64,000 bases of DNA. It comes from Ferruginibacter sp. (GTDB taxonomy: Bacteria; Bacteroidota; Bacteroidia; Chitinophagales; Chitinophagaceae). Made by a program: the position numbers and the translations under genes. The first letter of the stretch is position 1. The number at the start of each line of letters is the position of its first letter. Below the pieces are notes generated by a model. It made no database searches. It had not been told where the DNA came from and saw only the letters and a program-made list of their open reading frames with translations. Where the stretch lies: positions 434,001-498,000 of the forward strand of contig JAEUVU010000007.1 of the NCBI GenBank assembly GCA_016786725.1. The letters run 5' to 3'. Below are positions 51,625-59,319 of this stretch, piece after piece.

Positions 51625-53130
51625 ATGGCTTTACCTAGAGAGCCCCGGCAAAAGATGATCAACATTATGTATCTGGTGTTGACAGCTATCCTGGCGCTTA
51701 ACGTATCGAACGAGGTTATTGAAGCTTTCAAAACCGTAGATAAAAGCTTGCAGGGTTCTTCTACGAACTTAGGCAAGGCAACAGATGATGTTTATAAATC
51801 TTTAGAACAAAAAAAGAACGATGCCCAGTATAGGGAACAGGCCGCAAAATGGGCGCCCAAAGCAGACCAGGTAAAAGTACTTTCTGCTGAAGTTTATAAA
51901 TACCTTGATGGACTGAAAGATGAATTAAAGAAAGGATCAGGACTTAAAGAAGATGGTTCTTTTAAAGAAGATAACCTGGATGCTTCTACCAGGATTTTTG
52001 AAACAGCTAAAAGAGGCGACGAATTGAAAAAGAAGCTTGACGACTACAAAGCGGCAGTAATAGCGGTTGATCCTGAATTCAAGCAGTTTGAGGCTAATTT
52101 TCCTGTAAGTACTGAAGGTGTAATTGGTAAAGAAGGGAAAAAGAAAGACTTTACAGCATCTTATTTCCACATGACTCCTACAGTTGCGGCTTTGACTATT
52201 ATAAGTAAGTTTCAAAATAATGTAAAAAATGCAGAAAATACTTTGGTAAACTATGCTCACAGCAAAATTGGTTCGGTTCAATTTGTGTACGACAAGTTTG
52301 CTGCTGTGGTCGGACAAAGTTCGAACTATGTAATGCCTGGCGAAAAAGTAACTATAACTGCAGGTGTTGGGGCTTACAGCACAGCAGCCCAGCCACAAAT
52401 AACTATAGGCGGTTCAGGTGTCCCTGTAAATGCCGATGGCGTTGCAACAAAAGAATTTACAGCAGAAGGTGGTGGAGAAAAAAGTGTAACTGTAAATGTT
52501 GCGTACACCAAACCTGACGGTACCAAAGAATCTAAACCATTCACCATCAAATATACTGTTGGTACACCTGGTGGAGCCGCTGTAATGCTTGATAAAATGA
52601 ATGTGTTTTATATAGGAGTAGATAACCCTATTACTATTGGTTCTCCTACCGGCTGGGATAAAACTACAGTTTCTATGAGCGGAGGAACAATCAGTGGCAC
52701 GGGTTCAAAACGTGTGGTAAGGGTATCAGCAATCGGTAATGCAAGTATTACAGTTACAGCAGATGGCAAGCCTACTACATTCAGTTTCCGTATTAAGCGA
52801 ATTCCTGACCCAATCATAAAAGTTGGGCCAAGTTCAGGTGGCAGGATGCAGGCAGTAGTATTCAGAGGCCAGCAGTTTGTACGTGCCGATCTGGAGAACT
52901 TTGATTTTGAAGCAAAATTCAGCGTAACAGGTGGTACAGTTTATTTTATGAATCCCGGCGACAGAAATGTTAAGCAAGTATCATTAACCAGCGGAAGTTT
53001 GGCAGGTGCAGGCGATTACATGAAAAGCTTAGCTCCCGGTTCAACTGTGATTTTTGATAATATCCGTGTTGTAGGTCCCGACGGGCAACCAAGAACAATT
53101 CAAAACCCTCCGGGATTCTCATTATATTAA
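51625..53130 (+). CDS. gldM: Gliding motility/T9SS motor protein GldM
   Basis: 501 aa. One membrane helix near the N-terminus (KMINIMYLVLTAILALNVSNE), then a periplasmic shaft of four domains. The first is helical (PKADQVKVLSAEVYKYLDGL); the others are beta-rich, ending LRGQQF-type strands (VVFRGQQFVRADLENFDFEA) and RTIQNPPGFSLY. GldM dimers cross the periplasm and turn against the GldK-GldN ring. Start MALPREPRQ is normal. gldN follows by 21 bases. Confidence 0.96.
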   Translation: MALPREPRQKMINIMYLVLTAILALNVSNEVIEAFKTVDKSLQGSSTNLGKATDDVYKSLEQKKNDAQYREQAAKWAPKADQVKVLSAEVYKYLDGLKDELKKGSGLKEDGSFKEDNLDASTRIFETAKRGDELKKKLDDYKAAVIAVDPEFKQFEANFPVSTEGVIGKEGKKKDFTASYFHMTPTVAALTIISKFQNNVKNAENTLVNYAHSKIGSVQFVYDKFAAVVGQSSNYVMPGEKVTITAGVGAYSTAAQPQITIGGSGVPVNADGVATKEFTAEGGGEKSVTVNVAYTKPDGTKESKPFTIKYTVGTPGGAAVMLDKMNVFYIGVDNPITIGSPTGWDKTTVSMSGGTISGTGSKRVVRVSAIGNASITVTADGKPTTFSFRIKRIPDPIIKVGPSSGGRMQAVVFRGQQFVRADLENFDFEAKFSVTGGTVYFMNPGDRNVKQVSLTSGSLAGAGDYMKSLAPGSTVIFDNIRVVGPDGQPRTIQNPPGFSLY

Positions 53131-53151
53131 GCGTTATTAAAAATAGAAACT

Positions 53152-54195
53152 ATGAAACAGAGGTATTTCAAGTATTTTTTGCTGGCAATATGCCTAGGTT
53201 TATTTGTAAATATAGCAGAGGCACAAACCAAAAAGAAATCTACAAGGTCATCGTCAAAACGTACCACTCGTAAAAACACTGCTTCAAAAACAAAAGCAAA
53301 AATTCAGCCTACAGAACCGCAGGTTGATACAGTTGCAGCAGTAGTGCAAGCTCCTGCACCGGCTTTTTTCAATGATAGCCTGCCCATTAAGCAGGTAAAA
53401 AAATCGTTGCGCCCTGATGAAGCTGTGGAAACAACTACGCTTAAAGACAGAACGCCGTTGGCTTACGAAAACCTTAGGGCTGATGATGCCATGTATCGCC
53501 ATAAAATATGGAGAGAGATTGATGCCAGGGAAAAAATAAACCTGCCTTTCAGGTATGCTGCCGATGAAAACAACGGTAACCAGCGTTTTATCTCTATACT
53601 TTTTAAAGCCATCCAGGACAGTGCTGTAACAGTTTTTGATCCTGTGGATGACAGGTTTACTACACCATTAACGAGGGCTGATATTGTACGAAATATGGCT
53701 GGAGATCCTGTTATAGTTCCAATTTACGATTCATTAGGTAACGTTATCAGGTACGATACAACTTCCCGTGATATTGTACTTGATTCATTTTATAGATTTA
53801 GGATAAAAGAAGAAGTGATTTTTGATAAGGAAAGTTCTCGTTTATTCTGGCGCATCCTTGGTATTGCACCAGTAATGAATGTTTATACTGCTCAGGGAAA
53901 TCAATTCGTTGGTACCAAAGAATTATTTTGGGTTTATTATCCCGATATGAGGCCGATATTTTCAAAGTATGATGTGTACAACGGCAAAAACTATGGAGCC
54001 CGTATGAGCTGGGAAGACCTTTTTGAAAGCCGGATGTTTTATGGACGTATTACAAAGAGTACCCTTGATAATCCTTATGACAGGTTTATTGATCAATATC
54101 CCGGCTTAAAAGATAAGAGTATACTTCAATTACTGGAAGGAGAAAATATCAAAGAAAAGATATTTAATTACGAGCAGGATCTATGGGCATACTAA
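53152..54195 (+). CDS. gldN: Gliding motility/T9SS ring protein GldN
   Basis: 347 aa. Signal peptide (MKQRYFKYFLLAICLGLFVN), then a Lys/Arg/Ser/Thr-rich linker (KKKSTRSSSKRTTRKNTASK). The conserved part begins at MYRHKIWREIDAREKINLPF and contains ILGIAPVMNVYTAQGNQF, TKELFWVYYPDMRPI and RMSWEDLFESRMFYGRITK. GldN partners GldK in the periplasmic ring. It ends the operon: a strong terminator follows after 25 bases. Confidence 0.95.
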   Translation: MKQRYFKYFLLAICLGLFVNIAEAQTKKKSTRSSSKRTTRKNTASKTKAKIQPTEPQVDTVAAVVQAPAPAFFNDSLPIKQVKKSLRPDEAVETTTLKDRTPLAYENLRADDAMYRHKIWREIDAREKINLPFRYAADENNGNQRFISILFKAIQDSAVTVFDPVDDRFTTPLTRADIVRNMAGDPVIVPIYDSLGNVIRYDTTSRDIVLDSFYRFRIKEEVIFDKESSRLFWRILGIAPVMNVYTAQGNQFVGTKELFWVYYPDMRPIFSKYDVYNGKNYGARMSWEDLFESRMFYGRITKSTLDNPYDRFIDQYPGLKDKSILQLLEGENIKEKIFNYEQDLWAY

Positions 54196-54220
54196 ATTAA
54201 ATATGCCAGATAAATTACTT

Positions 54221-54252
54221 AAGCCTCCGTTTTTTTACGGAGGCTTTTTATT
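54221..54252 (+). terminator. Terminator of the gldKLMN operon
   Basis: AAGCCTCCG (54221-54229) and CGGAGGCTT (54238-54246) form a perfect 9-bp stem with an 8-nt T-rich loop, followed by TTTATTT. Confidence 0.92.
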
Positions 54253-54381
54253 TATGCACTTAACAGTGTTTAGTTATAAACAATTTGGTAAATAAAACAA
54301 CTACCCACAAAAGGGTATTGGGGGTACTCATTTGAAAGATTAACTTTGTCTTGGTTTTTCATAGGATATTGGATTTTAAAC

Positions 54382-54411
54382 GGGGCCGGATTTCTATCCA
54401 GGCCCCTTTTT
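54382..54411. terminator. Second hairpin between gldN and uvrC
   Basis: GGGGCCGG (54382-54389) pairs with CCaGGCCCC (54398-54406) with one bulged base; TTTTT follows on the plus strand. It is immediately downstream of the uvrC stop and may terminate transcription from both directions. Confidence 0.7.
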
Positions 54412-54412
54412 A

Positions 54413-56218
54413 CTACTCACTTTGTAATGCTTTCAGCAATAAACCAGCTTTAGCTTTTCCGATAACCGCTGCAATATCTTCAAGTGATTTTGTTTTTATG
54501 TTTTTTACCGATTTAAACTCTTTAAGTAACAGATCGGCTGTTGATTTGCCAATGCCTTTTACTTGTTCCAGTTCATTCACAAAAGTTCCTTTGCTGCGCA
54601 AATGCCGATGATAAGTAATACCGTAATTATGCACTTCATCCCTTATCCTGCGGATTAGTTTCAGGCTTTCGCTATCCCAGGGTAGTTTTACAGATTCAGT
54701 ATCGCCCGGAAAAAATATTTCTTCTTCATTTTTTGCCAAACCAACGACTGATGTGGTACCTGGTAAATTTAAAGCCGAAATACTCTGCATCGCTGCGCTT
54801 AACTGCCCTTTGCCCCCATCAATAATAATTAACTGGGGCAGTGACTGCTTTTCATCCAAGAGCCTTTTATAACGCCTGTAAACCACTTCTGTCATGGTTG
54901 CAAAGTCATTGATACCGGTTACAGTTTTTACTTTAAACCGCCTGTATGCTGTTTTACTTGGTTCGCCATTTTTAAAACAAACCATTGCCGATACCGGGTA
55001 ACTGCCCTGGAAATTTGAATTATCGAAACACTCAATATGCAAGGGTACAACTGGTAACTGAAGATCAGCTTTCATTTGTTCCAGCACTTTTATTTTCTCA
55101 TCATTGCTTTTATCTTCCAGCTTCAGCATTTTTCTTTTTCTTATTTCTTCCCTGAAATGGTTTACATTTTTTTCGGACAGATCCAGCAGTTTTCTCTTAT
55201 CTCCTCCTTTAGGTACAGTAATAATAATATCCTGTTGTGGATAATCAATCGCAAAAGGAACAATGATCTCACTGGCATTACTGTTAAAACTGTTTCTTAA
55301 TTGTGCAATACCAAAAGCCAGTACCTCGGCAGCAGTTTCTTCGAGTTGCTTTTCAAGCATAATAGTTTTTGTTTGTACAATAGCTCCGGCATTAACGGCC
55401 AGGTAATTTACGTAAGCAACGTTGCCGTCTTCTAAAATAGAAAAAACATCAACAGAGCCTATACGGGTATTAACAACAGTTGAGCGGGACTGGTAATTTT
55501 TTACATGCTCTATCTTCTTTTTTATTACTGCTGCCTTTTCAAACTCCAGGTTGTTTACATGAACCTGCATATCTTTTTTTAAATGCTTAATTACCGGCGA
55601 TATATTTCCCTTTAAAATATTAACAAGCTGCTGCAATTCTTCATTGTAATCTTCCAATGATTGTAAACCCTCGCAAGGCCCTTTACAATTGCCCAAATGA
55701 TATTCGAGACATACTTTAAACTTGCCTTTGGTAATATTATTTTCAGATAAGTTAAGATTGCAGGTACGCAGTAAAATTGTTTGCTTAATAAAATCAAGCA
55801 GATCTCTTACTTTTTCAACTGACGTATAAGGGCCTAAGTATTGTGATCCGTCTTTAATAACCCTTCTTGTAAAGAAAACCCGGGAGAACTTTTCATTTTT
55901 TATTACAATGTAGGGGTAGCTTTTATCATCTTTTAAATTGATATTGAAAAGTGGCTGAAATTCTTTGATCAGTGTATTTTCAAGCAAAAAGGCATCCTGC
56001 TCATTATTAACAATAGTAAATTCTATATGATGTATGCGTTGAACAAGTTCGTGGGTTTTATAGTTGGTAAAAGTTTTTGAAAAGTAGGAACTCACTCTTT
56101 TACGCAAATGCTTTGCTTTTCCAACATATAACAATTCATTTGCGGCATTAAAGTATTTATAAATACCCGGTTGAGCGGGAATGGTTGCAACTATGGCTGA
56201 GAATTCTTTTTGTGTCAT
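54413..56218 (-). CDS. uvrC: UvrABC system protein C
   Basis: Dual-incision endonuclease of nucleotide excision repair, 601 aa. GIY-YIG domain at the N-terminus (PGIYKYFNAANELLYVGKAK), UvrB-interacting UVR motif (VNNLEFEKAAVIKKKIEHV), RNase-H-like 5'-incision domain (ECFDNSNFQGSYPVSAMVCF; LPQLIIIDGGKGQLSAAM) and helix-hairpin-helix C-terminus (LEQVKGIGKSTADLLLKEF). Cysteines for an Fe-S cluster (CNLNL, CLEYHLGNCKGPCEGL) are present. A lipoprotein gene ends five bases upstream. Confidence 0.97.
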   Translation of the reverse strand: MTQKEFSAIVATIPAQPGIYKYFNAANELLYVGKAKHLRKRVSSYFSKTFTNYKTHELVQRIHHIEFTIVNNEQDAFLLENTLIKEFQPLFNINLKDDKSYPYIVIKNEKFSRVFFTRRVIKDGSQYLGPYTSVEKVRDLLDFIKQTILLRTCNLNLSENNITKGKFKVCLEYHLGNCKGPCEGLQSLEDYNEELQQLVNILKGNISPVIKHLKKDMQVHVNNLEFEKAAVIKKKIEHVKNYQSRSTVVNTRIGSVDVFSILEDGNVAYVNYLAVNAGAIVQTKTIMLEKQLEETAAEVLAFGIAQLRNSFNSNASEIIVPFAIDYPQQDIIITVPKGGDKRKLLDLSEKNVNHFREEIRKRKMLKLEDKSNDEKIKVLEQMKADLQLPVVPLHIECFDNSNFQGSYPVSAMVCFKNGEPSKTAYRRFKVKTVTGINDFATMTEVVYRRYKRLLDEKQSLPQLIIIDGGKGQLSAAMQSISALNLPGTTSVVGLAKNEEEIFFPGDTESVKLPWDSESLKLIRRIRDEVHNYGITYHRHLRSKGTFVNELEQVKGIGKSTADLLLKEFKSVKNIKTKSLEDIAAVIGKAKAGLLLKALQSE

Positions 56219-56223
56219 TGGGG

Positions 56224-56808
56224 TTAAAAATCCAGGATGAATTTTTCTTCTTTTTCAATTTTTGATTCTCCCTTTTCATTGGTGATAATGGCTACAATTT
56301 TGCACCACTGATTGCTTAACCACGTTAGTTGTAAAGTTTTGGCATTATCTGTTTCCTTTACCATATAAATGCGCCTTACATTATTGGTTTTAGGGTCAAT
56401 GTAAATATCCCACCGCTTTAAATGCATACTGTGTGGTAATATGCCCGATGGCTCATAAGTGAGTGTGATGGCATTAATGGACTGGTCTAAAAAGCTTTTT
56501 TCAGTAAAAAGAGAAACTAAATTTGCGGAATCAATTTCAGGATTTAAAAATTCACGCAAAGCTGTATCCAGTTCTTCGATTTTTATCCAGGCCGAATCGG
56601 TGTGATCCTTTACAGTTGTATATTTTAAGGGATTGATACCACTTTGTTTAAGGTTGAATATTTCTCCCTTAAGAAATGCAGTAACAGGGAAAAACTTTTG
56701 TTTCTCAGCCGTATCGGCAACAGGAGGTTTTTCTGCACCAGGCTTGCCGGAATTGTTACAGGCAGATAAAAAAAAGCCACTGGTCAGCAGATAAATAATC
56801 ATTTTCAT
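56224..56808 (-). CDS. Small lipoprotein of unknown function
   Basis: 194 aa with lipoprotein signal MKMIIYLLTSGFFLSAC. A polar linker (NNSGKPGAEKPPVADTAEK) leads to an alpha/beta domain with YTTVKDHTDSAWIKIEELD, AITLTYEPSGILPHSMHLKR and YIDPKTNNVRRIYMVKETDN. I do not recognise a family with known function. It precedes uvrC by five bases on the same strand and may share its transcript, although the functions need not be linked. Confidence 0.8.
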   Translation of the reverse strand: MKMIIYLLTSGFFLSACNNSGKPGAEKPPVADTAEKQKFFPVTAFLKGEIFNLKQSGINPLKYTTVKDHTDSAWIKIEELDTALREFLNPEIDSANLVSLFTEKSFLDQSINAITLTYEPSGILPHSMHLKRWDIYIDPKTNNVRRIYMVKETDNAKTLQLTWLSNQWCKIVAIITNEKGESKIEKEEKFILDF

Positions 56809-56888
56809 TTTTCAAATTTAAAAGGAAAGGGTGGTATTGCAAAAACACAGGTTGCCGATACTGTTTCAGCCTGGCCTGCCAAATAAAA

Positions 56889-56919
56889 AACGCAACAGTA
56901 CTTTACGTATTGCTGCGTT
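56889..56919 (-). terminator. Terminator after the sigma/anti-sigma gene pair
   Basis: On the minus strand AACGCA and TGCGTT pair at the base of an interrupted stem, followed by TTTTTTATTT. It lies just past the stop of the 521-aa protein gene. Confidence 0.65.
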
Positions 56920-56940
56920 AGAGGTTTCAAAATTGTTAAA

Positions 56941-58506
56941 CTAAAATCCCTTGGTTAAACCAAATTTAAGACCAATGGCATATGGCTTTTCTATAAGGGC
57001 AAGATTTTTTTTGTAAGTTGAATTTAGTTGGTAACGCACCTGGGGCCCAACCTGTAAATTATAAGTTCCCAGCTTAAAATTCATGTAGGTTTCAAAACCC
57101 AAATTTAAATTGAAGCTGTTTATTGAAGACGGTTCCGAAACATAGCTCTTAAGGTCGGAAGAAATGAGGTGTGCCTTGCCACCAAAATAATAAGTGGGTT
57201 GAACTGTTGCACCTGCAAACCATTCTACGTTATTTTCGCTGGAAAGCTTATAGCCAAAACCAATGGGCAAAGAAATCTGGTAGGTTCTGTTATGTAAAGT
57301 AACCGGCCTGGAAGCAGTACCATTAAATGTATTTGAAGTGGTGGAGGTTCTTGCAGCCGAATAGGAAAAACCGGTAGAAGGGTCATTTAATAAAATAGTG
57401 GTTGCAACCGGCTGATTTGCCTGCCCGGCCGAAATATTATAGTTTGTATAGTTAAACTGAACACCTGCTTTTACATGTAACCGCCTTGCAGCAGCATAGT
57501 TTAATCCCAGCCCTGCCTCAAACCCAAAGCCAGGTTTTTGACTTATGGAATGATTTATATCTCCATTGGCAAAGGGTGTTGCAGAACCTTTTACCTTGGT
57601 AGATAATTTGCGATAATTAACAGCGGGTGTAACATACACCTGGTAGCTCAGGCGGCCTTTCCATTTTTTTGCGGGAGACTTGTTCTCAAATGCATAGTTT
57701 TCTATCCAGGCCTTTTCTTCATTTTTTGCTGTATTGTTTTCCTGGTCAGGGTTTGCATTTATAACTGCTTTTGATTCCTGCAAAGTAAATTCCTGGGCTT
57801 TGTTATTATTAGCTGTCTGGCTGCTTACTATATTTTTAGAATTATTGATTGATGATACATTTAATTCATCAGGATTATCAGTTATGGAAGTGCTGTTGCC
57901 AACATGATTATCCATCTTTGAAGACAAAACTTTATTTTTTTTGTTTAAAATGGCTACATCAGCAAAAATCTGATTTGACTTTATATAAGCATCAACGTCC
58001 TGTATAACATTTTCGTTATTGTTATTTGTTTCGGCAGTTTCAGCTATTGATTTAACATCAGGTGATGTTACATTATTAAAAAGATGAACCGGCCTGTTAC
58101 TTTTAACAATCGTATAATCATAAAAATCTGTTTCGTTGGTAATTACATCTGAAAAAACATTGCTGTAAATCTGCTGGCCCTGCTGCTTTTTTGGTTTTGA
58201 AGATGTGCCACCCTTGTTTATACCACTCATGCTTTGCGAAACAGTAATTTGTTCATCGGGAGCGTTAATGAAAGTTCCTTCAGTATTAATTTGCCTGGTA
58301 ATAGAATTTTCCCCGGCGTTTAAATAACCAATTAATATTAATGAACTGATAAAAAATAAACTGATAACCACAGAAGGCCACCTGCGGCTTGGATGTAAAT
58401 TATTATAAATGCTGTACCAAACCCTTCTGGAAGGATACATGCTGAACTGATCTGATTTTTCTTTCAGAAATTGTTCAAACTCATCCGTGTAAAATTCATT
58501 CTCCAT
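56941..58506 (-). CDS. Probable anti-sigma factor fused to an outer-membrane beta-barrel
   Basis: 521 aa. Residues 1-42 are short, acidic and cytoplasmic (MENEFYTDEFEQFLKEKSDQ, then SMYPSRRVWYSIYNNLHPSR), followed by one membrane helix (about 44-64). Residues ~65-275 are an Asn/Ser/Lys-rich, low-complexity stretch with no visible domain. From ~278 there is a PorT-like/outer-membrane beta-barrel pattern (LSYQVYVTPAVNYRKL, FGFEAGLGLNYAAARRLHVK, LNLGFETYMNFKLGTYNLQV, ending GLKFGLTKGF). The gene follows an ECF sigma factor by 65 bases. This architecture would physically link the inner and outer membranes; the anti-sigma role is inferred. Confidence 0.75.
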   Translation of the reverse strand: MENEFYTDEFEQFLKEKSDQFSMYPSRRVWYSIYNNLHPSRRWPSVVISLFFISSLILIGYLNAGENSITRQINTEGTFINAPDEQITVSQSMSGINKGGTSSKPKKQQGQQIYSNVFSDVITNETDFYDYTIVKSNRPVHLFNNVTSPDVKSIAETAETNNNNENVIQDVDAYIKSNQIFADVAILNKKNKVLSSKMDNHVGNSTSITDNPDELNVSSINNSKNIVSSQTANNNKAQEFTLQESKAVINANPDQENNTAKNEEKAWIENYAFENKSPAKKWKGRLSYQVYVTPAVNYRKLSTKVKGSATPFANGDINHSISQKPGFGFEAGLGLNYAAARRLHVKAGVQFNYTNYNISAGQANQPVATTILLNDPSTGFSYSAARTSTTSNTFNGTASRPVTLHNRTYQISLPIGFGYKLSSENNVEWFAGATVQPTYYFGGKAHLISSDLKSYVSEPSSINSFNLNLGFETYMNFKLGTYNLQVGPQVRYQLNSTYKKNLALIEKPYAIGLKFGLTKGF

Positions 58507-58571
58507 CTTTTAACAAACAACATAGTAATTGGTAATTCCGGACTGATCTGTTTTTATACAGGCCACACCGG

Positions 58572-59144
58572 TTATACAGCCCCAAAGAAATTCGTTTTTT
58601 TCTTTGTCTTTTGAATTATCTTTTTCCTGACCAATACTTCCTCCAGCATTGATTTCGCCCTCGTATATTGGCTCCGGCTTGTACTTTCTTCAATATCCAG
58701 CATAAAAGCTATCTCTTTATGAGAATATCCTTCAATGGCATACAGGTTTAAAACCGTTTTATATCCAAGTGGTAAACTCCTGATACATTCAACTACCTGC
58801 TTGGCCTGCATAATTGATGGTATCATTTCTTCCCTGATATGAATACTGTGTGCATTGGTAATATCAATACTGTCTGAGAACTTTTTATTTTTCTTTAAAA
58901 TATTAATACAGGTATGTACTATGATACGCCTTATCCACCCTTCAAGAGCCCCTTCATTTCTGTATTGGTGCATTTGTGAAAACACTTTGATAAAACCCTC
59001 CTGCAACATATCTTCTGCATCTTCCCTGTTTTTGGCAAACCTGTAGCATACGCCAAGCATTCTTGGGCTGAAACGGTTGTATAATGCCTCCTGTGCAGTG
59101 GCATTATTTTTAAGGCATCCGCTAAGCATAAGCTCTTCCGTCAT
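58572..59144 (-). CDS. ECF-family RNA polymerase sigma factor
   Basis: 190 aa. Region 2 is CYRFAKNREDAEDMLQEGF followed by GWIRRIIVHTCINILKK; region 4 is SLPLGYKTVLNLYAIEG and YSHKEIAFMLDIEESTSRSQ. These are typical of Bacteroidota ECF sigma factors (SigP-like). It is transcribed with, and probably held in check by, the membrane protein encoded downstream. No promoter sequence that clearly matches its own target could be identified. Confidence 0.93.
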   Translation of the reverse strand: MTEELMLSGCLKNNATAQEALYNRFSPRMLGVCYRFAKNREDAEDMLQEGFIKVFSQMHQYRNEGALEGWIRRIIVHTCINILKKNKKFSDSIDITNAHSIHIREEMIPSIMQAKQVVECIRSLPLGYKTVLNLYAIEGYSHKEIAFMLDIEESTSRSQYTRAKSMLEEVLVRKKIIQKTKKKTNFFGAV

Positions 59145-59205
59145 ATCTGCTTGATTTACCCTATAAATATAGACAAATAAGCGTTAAGATTTGCTGCATA
59201 GATAT

Positions 59206-59241
59206 AAAAAAACATCTCCGCTTTTAGGGAGATGTTTTTTA
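59206..59241 (-). terminator. Terminator after the TonB-receptor gene
   Basis: AACATCTCC and GGGAGATGTT form a 9-bp stem with a 7-nt loop, with T-runs on both strands, so it can work in either direction. It separates the TonB-receptor gene from the upstream region of the sigma-factor gene. Confidence 0.85.
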
Positions 59242-59319
59242 TATGTATTTGATTTAACTGCTTGATTATTAGTGATCTGTAAAAAACCAAGATGCCAGTA
59301 AGTACACCTTAACAGTAAA

